Below, one piece after another: positions 1-9,329 of a stretch of 64,000 nt of DNA; position 1 is the first letter of the stretch; each line of letters opens with the position of its first letter. Position numbers and translations under genes: made by a program. Under the pieces are notes generated by a model. That model did not search any database. It was not told where the DNA came from and was given only the letters and a program-made list of their open reading frames with translations. This DNA comes from Pseudomonas fluorescens HK44 (GTDB taxonomy: Bacteria > Pseudomonadota > Gammaproteobacteria > Pseudomonadales > Pseudomonadaceae): positions 1-64,000 of the forward strand of contig NZ_AFOY02000002.1 of the NCBI RefSeq assembly GCF_000217955.3, read 5' to 3'.

Positions 1-374
1 TAGGTTGCCCGCGACAGCTTCCGCTGCCTGGCCAGATGCACATAGACAATCACGTTGATGAGAAGCACCAGGCAGCCCAGCCCTAGCTGTATCGCCGGAG
101 TCAGGCCGACCGGGTATATCAACGGCCACACATAGTGCTCGATGAAACTGTCACCGTAACCGCCCTGCCCGGCAGATTGGCGCCAGAGGTTTTCCCAGTG
201 GGTCAGGGGGCAGGTCAACTGGAAGACTTCGACGACCACACCCCACACAACGGCAGGCAGGTGCAACCAGATCAAGTGCCGCCATTTGAGCGTCAACAAG
301 CCGCCGAAAAGCACGAACAGAATGAACAATAGATGAAACAGTGCCAGTCCGTCGGCGGCTATTCGGTAAAGCAT
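1..374 (-). CDS. DUF2784 family membrane protein (C-terminus beyond window)
   Basis: Reading the minus strand from the ATG at 372-374 gives an open frame of 124 codons that runs off the left edge without a stop. The protein starts MLYRIAADGLALFHLLFILF and has hydrophobic segments at about residues 10-30, 38-52 and 95-115. A Cys-Pro-Leu-Thr-x-Trp-Glu motif sits after the second segment, followed by a conserved-looking HYVWPLIYP stretch. This pattern fits the small DUF2784 inner-membrane proteins, usually about 125-130 residues, so only a few residues should be missing. No function is known for the family. The next gene to the right is divergent. Confidence 0.75.
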   Translation of the reverse strand, partial: MLYRIAADGLALFHLLFILFVLFGGLLTLKWRHLIWLHLPAVVWGVVVEVFQLTCPLTHWENLWRQSAGQGGYGDSFIEHYVWPLIYPVGLTPAIQLGLGCLVLLINVIVYVHLARQRKLSRAT

Positions 375-590
375 GGCGACTCCGTCCTCCGAGTGTTTTC
401 CACAGCCGCGAATATGCGGTTTTGTTGAAGTAGGGCTGCTCGCCTTCACCAAAACCACACGTTCACGCGGTGATTTTTTGTCCTGTCTCTCGCCACCTAT
501 ACTCAAAATACCATGGTTGGAAATGCTGCTCGTTCCGTTCGGACAGCGTAAAGGTTAGTGCTGCCGTGTCATTTCTAGGGGACTGCGATC

Positions 591-1661
591 TTGAATCTGC
601 GTTTCCTGCTTGTTGTCTTGCTAGTAGTGTTGGCAGGTTGTGCCACGGTACATCGCGCCTCCGAGCCGACTGCGCCGGTTGTGATCCCGGAAGCAACCTG
701 GCAGCAGATTGATCAAGACATAGACGCCGCTTCATTGTCCTCCAAAGAGATAGTCAAACGTTACACGCGCAGCGCCATGGAGCGCTGGAGAGAGATGGTC
801 TACCAGCGCACCGAAACAGATTTCATCCCGTGGTTTACCAGCTATTGGACCCAGCAATGGCTGTCTGCGAAGGTGGGTTGGTACAAGATGAGCAGCGGGG
901 GAGAGGTCGATCCTGTGGTAAACCGATTAACGGTCTACCTACAGGAGCAATACCATGAACGCGTGCTGGACCCTATCGCCAAGGTCACCGATCCCAACGT
1001 GATCATGGCCGACGCAATTACCCTCTATTTACAGACTCTGGACGCGCATCTTGTGGAGATCCAGCAGCACTACAGTGCACCTCAAGATCAATTCGACCGT
1101 CGACTCAACGATATTCCGGCAATCGCGCTGGCACCTCCCCCCGCACGCAACGCTTCGCTCTATCAAATTGCTCACGCCGAACCGGTTACCAATCTACCTT
1201 CCTATCAGGCCTTGATCCAACGAGTCCGCAGCGCTAACAGCGGTGCGGGTGCCGGGTTATCAGACGCCGGTATATCGTCGGTGGCCAAGCGAGCCGGTGA
1301 AAAGCTTGAGGGCGAGATCGCCACCCGTAGTGTCGCCGGCGCTGTTGCCGCGGCAGTGGGCCGAGTGGCGGGGGCCGTAATTTCTGTGGTGACAGAGAGT
1401 ATTGGTGCCGTCTCGAACGAGAATGATCGAGCGGAGACCGAAGTACAGCTACGCAAAAGCCTGGGCGACGCGTTCGACAAAGCGTGGCTTGGGTTGATAG
1501 AGAACGAGGCCAATGGGGTAATGGCGGGGGTCTACTACATTTCGGGGCAGATAGAAGGCAGTCTCTCCAAAAACTTGCCGGTCGCGCCTGAACCTGCGCC
1601 GTTAGTGTCTCCTCTGCAAGGCGATCAGATTCCCATGCAAGGCGGTCAGGCTATTCAGTAA
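591..1661 (+). CDS. Predicted lipoprotein of unknown function
   Basis: This 356-residue protein starts at a TTG (591) preceded by an AGGGGA ribosome site at about 578-583. The first 18 residues form a signal peptide ending in the lipobox LAGC, so the mature protein should be lipid-anchored at Cys17. A hydrophilic, Trp-rich central part (WREMVYQRTETDFIPWF) is followed by a small-residue hydrophobic stretch around residues 245-270 (Ala/Gly/Val-rich) that could be an amphipathic or membrane helix. The C-terminus is Pro/Gln-rich. I do not recognise the family. It converges on pqiC and probably forms its own transcription unit. Confidence 0.75.
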   Translation: MNLRFLLVVLLVVLAGCATVHRASEPTAPVVIPEATWQQIDQDIDAASLSSKEIVKRYTRSAMERWREMVYQRTETDFIPWFTSYWTQQWLSAKVGWYKMSSGGEVDPVVNRLTVYLQEQYHERVLDPIAKVTDPNVIMADAITLYLQTLDAHLVEIQQHYSAPQDQFDRRLNDIPAIALAPPPARNASLYQIAHAEPVTNLPSYQALIQRVRSANSGAGAGLSDAGISSVAKRAGEKLEGEIATRSVAGAVAAAVGRVAGAVISVVTESIGAVSNENDRAETEVQLRKSLGDAFDKAWLGLIENEANGVMAGVYYISGQIEGSLSKNLPVAPEPAPLVSPLQGDQIPMQGGQAIQ

Positions 1662-1719
1662 GAAAGAGGTGACTACAGCAGCCTGTTAGACGCTCGCCAC
1701 GGGCATGAACACCTGTCCG

Positions 1720-2283
1720 CTACTCAGCAGGAGGACATCCGTTAAAGGGTGCGCTGGCCATTTTGCTGATGAGGCTGGCCAGTCGTTTGACGTTTTTCTG
1801 ATGGGCCGCCACTAGATCATCAATGGTTGGGCCTGCCGACGTTTGCAACGTTGTGCGGCAGGTCAGCGGTGCGTTGCTTGCATCGGATCCTGCAGTTTTC
1901 AGGCGCCATTTCACATCGACGAGCGCGTATTGGCCGGGAATAGAATCAAAGCGCTGCACATCCACCCGCAGCGATACATTGCGCTGAGCCACCATGCCGG
2001 ACAACTGATCGACCAAGGCACTTTTGAACTCATCGGACAGGCTGGCCCCCCACCATTCGGTTTCCAGAATTGCCAGGCCACTGTTGCCTTGGCGAATGAC
2101 GATTTGCGGTCGGTCGACCTGGGGTGGCACGGTGACCCGCTCAATCTGGATATCGGTACTGCCACGCGAGCCTGTGGCCGGCTGGGCCGGCGGGGTCAGG
2201 GTGTGGTAATGAATCGGATCACTGCGGCATGCAGCGAGCAAAACGACCAGACTGAGCAACGAAACTTTCAGTGATAAAGACAT
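1720..2283 (-). CDS. pqiC: PqiC, outer-membrane lipoprotein of the Pqi transporter
   Basis: This 187-residue lipoprotein has a signal peptide ending in the lipobox LAAC (Cys19). The body contains the ABC-transport auxiliary lipoprotein features: HYHTLTPP near the N-terminus, the RVTVPPQVDRPQIVIR segment, and ETEWWGASLSDEFKSALVDQL. In E. coli, PqiC is the outer-membrane partner of the PqiB tunnel that links inner and outer membranes for lipid transport. It is the last gene of the operon, 15 bp after pqiB, with an AGGAG site before the ATG. The start is clear from the signal peptide. Confidence 0.88.
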   Translation of the reverse strand: MSLSLKVSLLSLVVLLAACRSDPIHYHTLTPPAQPATGSRGSTDIQIERVTVPPQVDRPQIVIRQGNSGLAILETEWWGASLSDEFKSALVDQLSGMVAQRNVSLRVDVQRFDSIPGQYALVDVKWRLKTAGSDASNAPLTCRTTLQTSAGPTIDDLVAAHQKNVKRLASLISKMASAPFNGCPPAE

Positions 2284-2298
2284 CGGTTTGCTCCTGGC

Positions 2299-3954
2299 TC
2301 AGTTGCTCGAAGACGGTTGCAGGTCTTGTGCCTGGGCACCTTTAGGGCGCCCGCGTACCAGGGATTCCGGATGGCGGGTCAGGTAGTCTGACAATTCACG
2401 CAGCGAGCGTGATGCGCGCCCGAGTTCATCCAGGGTTTCACTCAATTGCTCACGCTGTGGCGAGCCTTCGGCGAGGGTCGAGCCGGCCGATTGCAGGGTT
2501 TTGCTCATGTCCTGCAAGGTGTTCTGTACACCAGGCAGTGTCTTGCTGTTGACCTGTTTGAGGCTTTTACGCAGTTCTGTCAGGTTGTCATCGAGGTTGT
2601 TGGCGATGTGCTCGATTGGCAGCTTGTTGATCTTGTCGACCATCGCCTGGAGCTGCTCTTGCAGCTGTTCGAGACTGGCGGGAACGGTAGGTATCCTGAC
2701 CGGCCGGGCGTTGGGATCGAAGACAACTTTTTCGGCTTTGGGGAAGAAGTCCAGCGCAATGTACAACTGCCCGGTCAATAAGCTGCCACTGCGGGCCTGA
2801 GCGCGCAGGCCGTTTTCGACAAACGTGCCCATAAGCCGGATGCCGGCCTGTTCGTCGTCGGGGTTGTGGCTCAAGACCTTGAGCATCTTGGTATGGGCCT
2901 GCCCCAAGCGTTGAGGGTAGATCACGATGCCCACGTTGATGGGGAAACTGCGGGTCTTCTCGTCAAAGTCCAGATTGATCGCGACCACCTTGCCGATTTC
3001 CAGTCCCTGGAATTCCACAGGGGCATCCACCTTAAGCCCACGCAATTCCTGATTGAAACGCAACGAAAGGAATTGCGCCTTGCCGTTGGGCGGGGCAAGG
3101 GCGGTCTGCTGATCGTCGAACAGCTCGAAGTTCTTGTCTTCGGCCGCCGGTTGGTCGTTGGGGCTGTAGTCTGGAGTGCGAAAGGTGATTCCGCCCACCA
3201 GCATGGCTGACAGTGACTCGGTTTTGAACGCAAAGCCATTCGCGCCCACATCGATGGCGATACCACTGACGTTCCAGAAACGAGTGTTTTCGGTGACATG
3301 GACATCGTTCGGCGCCTTGACGAAGACCTGGATATCCACACCCTTGCCCTCCGCATCCAGGGTATAGGCGACCACTTGGCCCACCGGAATTTTGCGGAAA
3401 TAAACAGGAGAGCCAATTTCCAGTGAGCCGAGATCCTGGGTGTGCAACATGAAATGCTTGCCCGGTTCACCAAAGGTGAGGGGCGGCGGGGCCTCAAGGC
3501 CGGTGAAGGTTTTGGCGCGTGCATCGGCGCGGCCGGCGTCGGCGCCGACAAAGGCACCCGAGAGCAAGGTGTCGATTCCAGACACGCCGCCTGCGCCAAT
3601 ACGTGGCCGCACGACCCAGAACTTAGAATCTTCGCGGGTGAAGGATTCAGCCTGCTTGACGAGTTTCACCGTGGCGTTGACGCTCTTCTGATCATCGCTC
3701 AATTCGACGTCTGAGACATGGCCGATCACCACGTTGCGGTATTTGACCTCGGTCTTGTTGGCGATGAGACCTTCGCCGGTCTTGAAGTTGAGAATGATGG
3801 TTGGCCCTTGTTGCAGTATGTTATGCACCACCAGGGACACCCCGACCAGCACCGCGACGATCGGCACGATCCATACCAGCGAAATACTCCAGCGACGAGT
3901 CTTGATGTTGGCGTGGCCGGGGACTGGCTGTTTCTCAGTGGCTTGCGACTCCAT
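2299..3954 (-). CDS. pqiB: PqiB, MCE-domain lipid-transport tunnel protein
   Basis: This 551-residue protein has one N-terminal membrane helix (about residues 25-45, WIVPIVAVLVGVSLVVHNI) followed by three MCE domains in tandem, starting near residues 50, 165 and 290 (each with a G-x-x-V-x-Y/F-x-x-x-x-I/V-G-x-V pattern). The C-terminal 130 residues are helical and coiled-coil-like. This is the PqiB architecture and length. MCE rings stack to form a periplasm-spanning tunnel for lipids. The start overlaps the end of the second pqiA by 20 bp. A GGAGGAGG site lies just ahead of the chosen ATG, which supports translational coupling. Confidence 0.92.
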   Translation of the reverse strand: MESQATEKQPVPGHANIKTRRWSISLVWIVPIVAVLVGVSLVVHNILQQGPTIILNFKTGEGLIANKTEVKYRNVVIGHVSDVELSDDQKSVNATVKLVKQAESFTREDSKFWVVRPRIGAGGVSGIDTLLSGAFVGADAGRADARAKTFTGLEAPPPLTFGEPGKHFMLHTQDLGSLEIGSPVYFRKIPVGQVVAYTLDAEGKGVDIQVFVKAPNDVHVTENTRFWNVSGIAIDVGANGFAFKTESLSAMLVGGITFRTPDYSPNDQPAAEDKNFELFDDQQTALAPPNGKAQFLSLRFNQELRGLKVDAPVEFQGLEIGKVVAINLDFDEKTRSFPINVGIVIYPQRLGQAHTKMLKVLSHNPDDEQAGIRLMGTFVENGLRAQARSGSLLTGQLYIALDFFPKAEKVVFDPNARPVRIPTVPASLEQLQEQLQAMVDKINKLPIEHIANNLDDNLTELRKSLKQVNSKTLPGVQNTLQDMSKTLQSAGSTLAEGSPQREQLSETLDELGRASRSLRELSDYLTRHPESLVRGRPKGAQAQDLQPSSSN

Positions 3955-4579
3955 CCATGACCTCCTCCGATTTTCGTTTTTCCCAAATCAGGCGCGGGTC
4001 GAAACTCATCGCCGAGAGCATGGTGAACACCACCACCAGACCAAAGAACAGTATCCCCAGGCGGGGCTCGATATCGCCCAGCGCCTGGAATTTCACCAGC
4101 GCCGCCACCAATGCGACGACAATCACATCGAGCATCGACCAGTAGCCGATCAACTCGACGAAACGATAGAGTTTTGAACGCTCTTTGCGAGCCCAGAGGC
4201 TACCGCGTTGTACCGTGATCAGCAGCAGCGAGAGGGCCACGAACTTGATGCCCGGCACCGCGATACTGGCGATGAAAATGATCAGCGCAATGTCCCAGGC
4301 ACCATGCTCCCAGAACTCCATCACGCCGCCGATGATGGTGCTTTCAGAGTCACTGCCAAACATGCTGGTGTTCATGACCGGCAACAGATTGGCCGGGATA
4401 TAAAATACCATTGAGGCCAATAGGTAGGCCCAGGTCCGGGTCAATGAGTTGGCTTTGCGGGCATGCAAGGGTGCGCCACAGCGCTCGCACTCGTGTGGGT
4501 GGTCGGTCAAGTCGCAGGCATTGCCGCAGCTGTGGCACAGGCAAAGGTTGAGATCGCGGGCTTCAGGTGCCGTGTTCAT
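3935..4579 (-). CDS. pqiA: PqiA-type membrane protein, second copy
   Basis: The ATG at 4577-4579 overlaps the stop of the upstream pqiA copy in an ATGA arrangement, giving 214 residues. The N-terminus carries a zinc-ribbon-like pair of CxxC motifs (CHSCG and CERCG). Four hydrophobic segments follow, with the family motif SMLDVIVVALVAALVKF near residue 155. E. coli PqiA is one long protein with two such halves; here, as in other pseudomonads, the halves are separate adjacent genes. It is the likely inner-membrane component that hands lipids to PqiB. Confidence 0.88.
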   Translation of the reverse strand: MNTAPEARDLNLCLCHSCGNACDLTDHPHECERCGAPLHARKANSLTRTWAYLLASMVFYIPANLLPVMNTSMFGSDSESTIIGGVMEFWEHGAWDIALIIFIASIAVPGIKFVALSLLLITVQRGSLWARKERSKLYRFVELIGYWSMLDVIVVALVAALVKFQALGDIEPRLGILFFGLVVVFTMLSAMSFDPRLIWEKRKSEEVMDGVASH

Positions 4580-5172
4580 AGGGTGTCCCACAGGTCGCGA
4601 ACATCGCGGCCGGCAATCCGGATCAGCAGCAAGCTCAGCACCGAGAGGGCAAACAGGCCGACGCCGGGCAGCACATCAAGCAGGCCTGCAAGTTTGAACA
4701 CCGAGACCATTGCCCCCAGCAGGCAAACCTCAAGCATGCTCCAGGGCCTTAGCGTTTCCAGCCAGCGCATGCACAGCCTGAATGCCGGTGAGCGCCTGGC
4801 CATGAGGGCGAAACTCAACACCCAGACCAGCAACAGCAGTTGAATGATGGGCGCGATGATCATGGCGATGGCTGCAACCATGGCCATGAAGGTGATCGGT
4901 CCCTGGCTGAGCGCCAGCACCGAGTCCCATAAGGTGGCGCTATTTTTCAGGCCTTTTAGGCTGATGCTCATCACCGGATAGAAGTTGGCGAAAATCCACA
5001 GGACGGCAGCCGTCAGGCTCAAGGCCAGGCGTTGCTCCACTGACAATCCGTTGTAGCGCTGAAGTACCCCGCCACAACGCGTGCACAGGGCGGTTTGATG
5101 TTTGGCGAGCGCAACTTTTTCATACACGCAATCGCAATGTTCACAGATGATCAAATGATCAGTCCTGGTCAT
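4576..5172 (-). CDS. pqiA: PqiA-type membrane protein, first copy
   Basis: This 198-residue protein has an N-terminal zinc-ribbon-like segment with CEHCDC and CTRCGG, then four membrane helices and the family signature WSMLEVCLLGAMVSVFKL near residue 145. It corresponds to one half of the E. coli PqiA protein. It is the first gene of the minus-strand operon pqiA-pqiA-pqiB-pqiC, in which all joints overlap or are separated by 15 bp or less. Expression of pqi genes in E. coli responds to redox-cycling agents through SoxRS. I see no clear operator upstream here. Confidence 0.88.
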   Translation of the reverse strand: MTRTDHLIICEHCDCVYEKVALAKHQTALCTRCGGVLQRYNGLSVEQRLALSLTAAVLWIFANFYPVMSISLKGLKNSATLWDSVLALSQGPITFMAMVAAIAMIIAPIIQLLLLVWVLSFALMARRSPAFRLCMRWLETLRPWSMLEVCLLGAMVSVFKLAGLLDVLPGVGLFALSVLSLLLIRIAGRDVRDLWDTL

Positions 5173-5375
5173 GGTTCGCGCTCAGGGGAAGTCGGAAGCT
5201 ACAGGCCGTTAAATGAATATAGAAGTCCCTCGCGATAGAGCAAATCCAAAGTGCGAGGCTTGAGACAAAACGGGAGGGCAAGCGGTGGTAGCTTGCGGCC
5301 TTCATCACCAACAACTGCGAGTTCTTGAGGATCGAGAGCGCGCAGTCAGTGGTCCGGGGTGATGGGCGAGGGGAG

Positions 5376-5816
5376 TTATTCGCCGCGAATGTACTGTTCC
5401 AGCTGCTGGATCAGTTCGGCCTGCTCGGCAATGGCTTCCTTGACGAGGTCGCCGATGGACAACAAGCCCAACAGTTGGCCATTTTCCACCACCGGCAAAT
5501 GACGCAGGTGCTTGTCGGTCATGATATTCATGCAGGTTTGCACGGATTGATGGGAGTCCACCGTGATCACTGGCGAGTTCATGATGTCGCTGACGGGCGT
5601 ACCGACCGAGGAGCGACCTTTGAGCACCAGTTTGCGCGCATAGTCGCGTTCACTGATCACGCCAACGATTCGACCGTTTTCGAGTACCGGCAATGCACCG
5701 ACGTTTTTTGCGGCCATGACCATCAGGGCTTCGAGCACCATCTGATGCGAGTTGATGGTATGAACCTGCTGGTTCTGTTCGGCCTTTAACTTGAGCAGCT
5801 GCGCGACGGTCTTCAT
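5376..5816 (-). CDS. Two-CBS-domain protein
   Basis: From the ATG at 5814-5816 (GGAGAGG eight bases upstream) the protein has 146 residues, almost all of it one CBS pair. The first CBS domain covers about residues 15-65 (ALPVLENGRIVGVISERDYARKL) and the second about 80-135 (LRHLPVVENGQLLGLLSIGDLVKE). Such stand-alone CBS pairs bind adenine nucleotides and act as energy or stress sensors, but the partner is not evident here. An in-frame ATG 39 bp further upstream exists but lacks a ribosome site. The gene is monocistronic. Confidence 0.88.
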   Translation of the reverse strand: MKTVAQLLKLKAEQNQQVHTINSHQMVLEALMVMAAKNVGALPVLENGRIVGVISERDYARKLVLKGRSSVGTPVSDIMNSPVITVDSHQSVQTCMNIMTDKHLRHLPVVENGQLLGLLSIGDLVKEAIAEQAELIQQLEQYIRGE

Positions 5817-5987
5817 GAGGGCCTCTCCGGTGTTGTATTTATCAGGCGTCGCCAAGCGCGTTGACGCTTATACAGAATCATAGACGCAGGCCAACAGAGC
5901 AAGAGGGCAAAGCGGCGTTCAGGGGTTCTAAAAGCGTCATCGAAGGGTGTTTACTTTATCCGCAGTGTCGTTTCGCTCCTGGCAGTC

Positions 5988-6013
5988 GCTGATAACCCGG
6001 GCGGGCTATCAGC
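5988..6013. terminator. Hairpin downstream of the 6030-6359 gene
   Basis: Arms GCTGATAACCCG (5988-5999) and CGGGCTATCAGC (6002-6013) pair over 12 positions with one mismatch. It lies 17 bp beyond the stop of the minus-strand gene, so it could end that transcript. There is no T run on the minus strand, so this is a weak terminator call. Confidence 0.4.
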
Positions 6014-6029
6014 TTCCTGGCAGACTCGC

Positions 6030-6359
6030 TTAGCAGTAGCGGTCGATCACGTACACGTCAGACTGACCCTGCGCACTCTTCCACGCCTGATTCAGCGTCT
6101 CAAGAACGCGCCCGACATAGTCTTTGTCGGCGGCGGCTTTCTTGCCAACATAACCCTGGCCGCGACGGTACATCTTCAGGCGGGCACGCAAGTCACGTTT
6201 GTTCTTTTCGAACTCATCTTCATGGGCGTGGGGCGACAGGCAGTCGATATGCACCTGGCCAGACTCGGCAATCCACAGGATATGGCTGTCATGGCTGTCT
6301 TTTTGTGCTGCGAACATCCGAGCCAGTTCATCAATAGTCGGTTGATTGTTCAGATTCAT
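6030..6359 (-). CDS. Small protein of unknown function
   Basis: This 109-residue protein has no signal peptide or membrane segment. It is charged, with a helical N-terminus (TIDELARMFAAQKDSHDSHI), a short beta-like stretch (ILWIAESGQVHIDCL) and a Lys/Arg-rich middle (KNKRDLRARLKMYRRGQGYVG). It ends in VIDRYC. The frame has normal codon use, and the amino-acid pattern looks like a real folded protein. I do not recognise the family. It stands alone between the CBS gene and the long gap before polB. Confidence 0.65.
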   Translation of the reverse strand: MNLNNQPTIDELARMFAAQKDSHDSHILWIAESGQVHIDCLSPHAHEDEFEKNKRDLRARLKMYRRGQGYVGKKAAADKDYVGRVLETLNQAWKSAQGQSDVYVIDRYC

Positions 6360-6959
6360 TTGTAAGCCCCTTGACCAGTGTTTGATCTGTCTAGTTGGTT
6401 CGCTAATTCACTTCTCTGCATCGGTAAGTTGATATCTGGTACCGAAACCAGGGCGACAGTGGGTGTCTGCCGAATATCGGCAGGGCCTTGAGCAGGATGC
6501 ATGTAGTCTTGCCGAGAAACTGCTACGCACGTGCGGCACAGCGGGGAGAAACAGCGATTACCTGGATGTTGCTACCGACATTATTCAGCTCGGGCACAAG
6601 CATCTTGAGGATTGATCGCCAGCGTTTCTCGTCCTTGTACTGGACGCTCATGCTGGGTCAGCTTCATCAATCTGCCTTGTGGGCAGTACACATCCGGTAG
6701 CAGCTCGGCGGTCAGTCGAGCTTTTTCACAACACTTTTGCCAATGCTCCCGATCGGGGAGACGTCCGCATCATGCAAGGGGAAAAACAACTCGTCAACGG
6801 TTTTGTAGTGAATATTTTAAATCACTACATAAAACGCGTTGGCGCCTGCAGGGTCGGCCTAGAGCCTTGTCCTACAATCACTTGCGGGACAAACGCAAAG
6901 GCAGCCTTGAGCATCGATGACGCGTAGAATCACCCAGTGAAATAGTCTTCGAGGTTGCA
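6360..6959. other. 600-bp gap upstream of polB without a convincing gene
   Basis: Open frames here (6488-6700, 6612-6920) overlap each other, lack ribosome sites and do not resemble known families, so I do not call them. The part from 6780 to 6870 is AT-rich and holds an inverted repeat (6805-6828). A LexA box of the usual CTGT-N8-ACAG form was looked for near polB and not found. Confidence 0.5.
6805..6828. promoter_or_regulatory. Inverted repeat in the polB upstream region
   Basis: Perfect 7-bp arms GTAGTGA (6805-6811) and TCACTAC (6822-6828) enclose the AT-only spacer ATATTTTAAA. Short T and A tracts extend the symmetry on both sides. It lies about 130 bp before polB. The shape suits a dimeric regulator's operator, but the protein is unknown. 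Confidence 0.4.
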
Positions 6960-9326
6960 GTGGTGGATTTACAGCAGGGCTTCGTCTTGACCCGGCATTG
7001 GCGCGATACCCCGGCCGGCACGCAAGTCGAGTTCTGGTTGGCGACCGATCAAGGCCCAAGGCTTGTCCGGCTGCCGGTTCAGCCGTCGGTGGCGTTCATT
7101 CCCGAGCAACAGCGCGAGCAGGCCGAGTTGCTGTTGCGTGGCGAACAGGGTGTCGAGCTTCGCCCGCTGGGGTTGCAGGATTTTCAGCATCGGCCGGTGT
7201 TCGGGCTGTATTGCCAGCAGCACCGCCAGTTGATGCACCTCGACACGCTGTTGCGCAGGGCCGGTGTCGATGTCTTCGAGGCGGACATTCGTCCGCCGGA
7301 ACGCTACCTGATGGAGCGTTTCATCACCGCACCCGTGTCGTTCACGGGAACGGCGGACGACTCCGGCACACTGCTCGACGCTCATCTCAAGCCTGCGCCG
7401 GACTATCGCCCGCGCCTGAAGCTGGTTTCGCTGGATATCGAAACCACCGAGCAGGGCGAGCTGTATTCGATTGCACTGCAAGGCTGTGGGCAGCGCCAGG
7501 TCTACATGCTCGGGGCACCAAATGGCGATGACGCGTTGGTGGACTTTGCGCTTGAGTACTGCGACTCCCGAACCCTGTTGCTGAAAAAACTCAACGAGTG
7601 GTTTGCGCTCCATGACCCCGACGCAATCATCGGCTGGAACCTTGTGCAATTCGACCTGCGCGTGCTGCACGAGCATGCCCGACGCCTGGCTGTGCCGTTG
7701 CGTTTGGGGCGTGGCGGCGAGGAGATGCAGTGGCGCGAACACGGCTCGGGCAACAATCACTTCTTTGCCGCCGCGGCTGGCCGGCTAATCATTGACGGCA
7801 TCGAGTCGCTGCGCTCGGCGACCTGGAGCTTCCCTTCGTTCAGCCTGGAAAACGTCGCGCAGACGCTGCTGGGTGAAGGCAAGTCGATCGACAATCCGTA
7901 CCAGCGCATGGACGAAATCAACCGCATGTTTGCCGAGGACAAGCCCGCACTGGCGCGCTATAACCTCAAAGACTGCGAACTGGTCACGCGGATCTTCCAC
8001 AAGACCGAACTGCTGACCTTTTTGCTCGAGCGCGCCAGCGTCACCGGTTTACCGGCTGATCGCAGCGGCGGTTCGGTTGCGGCCTTCACTCACCTCTACA
8101 TGCCGTTGATGCACCGTCAGGGCTTTGTCGCACCGAACCTTGGCGAACGTCCGCCGCAGGCCAGTCCCGGCGGGTTTGTCATGGATTCGCAGCCGGGGTT
8201 GTATGAGTCGGTGCTGGTGCTCGACTACAAGAGCCTGTACCCGTCGATCATCCGGACCTTTTTGATTGACCCGGTGGGGCTGGTGGAGGGCTTGCGCCAC
8301 CCCGACGACAGCGAGTCGGTGCCGGGTTTTCGTGGTGCGCGTTTCTCGCGAACGCGGCACTGCCTGCCAGCGATTGTCGCCCGTGTATCGGAAGGCCGGG
8401 AAGTCGCCAAGCGCGAGCACAATGCGCCGCTTTCCCAGGCCCTGAAAATCATAATGAATGCGTTCTATGGCGTGCTCGGGTCCAGTGGCTGCCGGTTTTT
8501 CGATACGCGCCTGGCGTCATCGATCACCTTGCGCGGGCACGAGATCATGCTCAAGACTCGCCAGTTGATCGAGGCGCAAGGGCACGCGGTGATCTATGGC
8601 GACACCGACTCGACCTTCGTCTGGCTGCGGCGTGCGCATGGTCAGGAAGAAGCGGCGCAGATTGGCCGATCTCTGGTCGAACACGTCAACCAGTGGTGGC
8701 GCGATCACTTGCTGAAGGAGTTCGGGTTGCACAGCGTGCTCGAACTGCAATTCGAAACGCACTTTCGACGATTTCTGATGCCGACCATTCGAGGCGCAGA
8801 AGAGGGCAGCAAGAAGCGCTATGCCGGGCTGGTGACACGCGCCGACGGCACTGACGAAATGGTCTACAAAGGCCTGGAAGCCGTGCGCACCGACTGGTCG
8901 CCTCTGGCCCGGCAATTTCAGCAGGAGCTCTACCTGCGAATCTTTCACCGTCGGCCTTATCAGGATTACGTTCGCGAGTTTGTCCGTGCGACGTTGGCCG
9001 GTGAGCACGATGACCTGCTGATCTACCGCAAGCGCCTGCGCCGGCCATTGGACGACTATCAGCGCAACGTACCGCCTCATGTGCGGGCCGCCCGCCTGGC
9101 CGACGAATACAATGATCGGCAGGGCCGGCCACTGCAGTATCAACGCGGCGGCTGGATCAGTTACGTAATCACGGTGGCGGGACCTGAACCGCTGGAAACC
9201 CGCAGTGCGCCGATTGACTACGACCATTACGTCAGTCGCCAGTTGCAACCGGTGGCCGACGCGATTCTGCCATTTGTTGACGACGATTTCGGCACACTGA
9301 TTGGCGGGCAATTGGGCTTGTTCTAA
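6960..9326 (+). CDS. polB: DNA polymerase II (family B)
   Basis: The 788-residue protein matches the usual length of DNA polymerase II, the SOS-associated polymerase for translesion synthesis and replication restart. The 3'-5' exonuclease motifs are present: SLDIETT (Exo I, about 158), [12 protein letters not shown] (Exo II) and YNLKDCE (Exo III). Polymerase motifs are also intact: motif [11 protein letters not shown], motif [20 protein letters not shown], motif C YGDTDSTF and the late KKRYAGL. The start is GTG GTG at 6960. It converges on the aldo/keto reductase with 3 bp between the stops. Confidence 0.95.
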   Translation: MVDLQQGFVLTRHWRDTPAGTQVEFWLATDQGPRLVRLPVQPSVAFIPEQQREQAELLLRGEQGVELRPLGLQDFQHRPVFGLYCQQHRQLMHLDTLLRRAGVDVFEADIRPPERYLMERFITAPVSFTGTADDSGTLLDAHLKPAPDYRPRLKLVSLDIETTEQGELYSIALQGCGQRQVYMLGAPNGDDALVDFALEYCDSRTLLLKKLNEWFALHDPDAIIGWNLVQFDLRVLHEHARRLAVPLRLGRGGEEMQWREHGSGNNHFFAAAAGRLIIDGIESLRSATWSFPSFSLENVAQTLLGEGKSIDNPYQRMDEINRMFAEDKPALARYNLKDCELVTRIFHKTELLTFLLERASVTGLPADRSGGSVAAFTHLYMPLMHRQGFVAPNLGERPPQASPGGFVMDSQPGLYESVLVLDYKSLYPSIIRTFLIDPVGLVEGLRHPDDSESVPGFRGARFSRTRHCLPAIVARVSEGREVAKREHNAPLSQALKIIMNAFYGVLGSSGCRFFDTRLASSITLRGHEIMLKTRQLIEAQGHAVIYGDTDSTFVWLRRAHGQEEAAQIGRSLVEHVNQWWRDHLLKEFGLHSVLELQFETHFRRFLMPTIRGAEEGSKKRYAGLVTRADGTDEMVYKGLEAVRTDWSPLARQFQQELYLRIFHRRPYQDYVREFVRATLAGEHDDLLIYRKRLRRPLDDYQRNVPPHVRAARLADEYNDRQGRPLQYQRGGWISYVITVAGPEPLETRSAPIDYDHYVSRQLQPVADAILPFVDDDFGTLIGGQLGLF

Positions 9327-9329
9327 GCC

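Noticed and set aside
463..735. Minus-strand open frame of 90 codons over the start of the lipoprotein gene
   Set aside because: It overlaps the signal peptide region of a better gene, has no ribosome site and no family resemblance.
6488..6920. Two overlapping plus-strand frames before polB
   Set aside because: They overlap each other, lack ribosome sites and have unusual composition for this genome.
6360..6959. Search for a LexA box upstream of polB
   Set aside because: No CTGT-N8-ACAG sequence with acceptable spacing was found.
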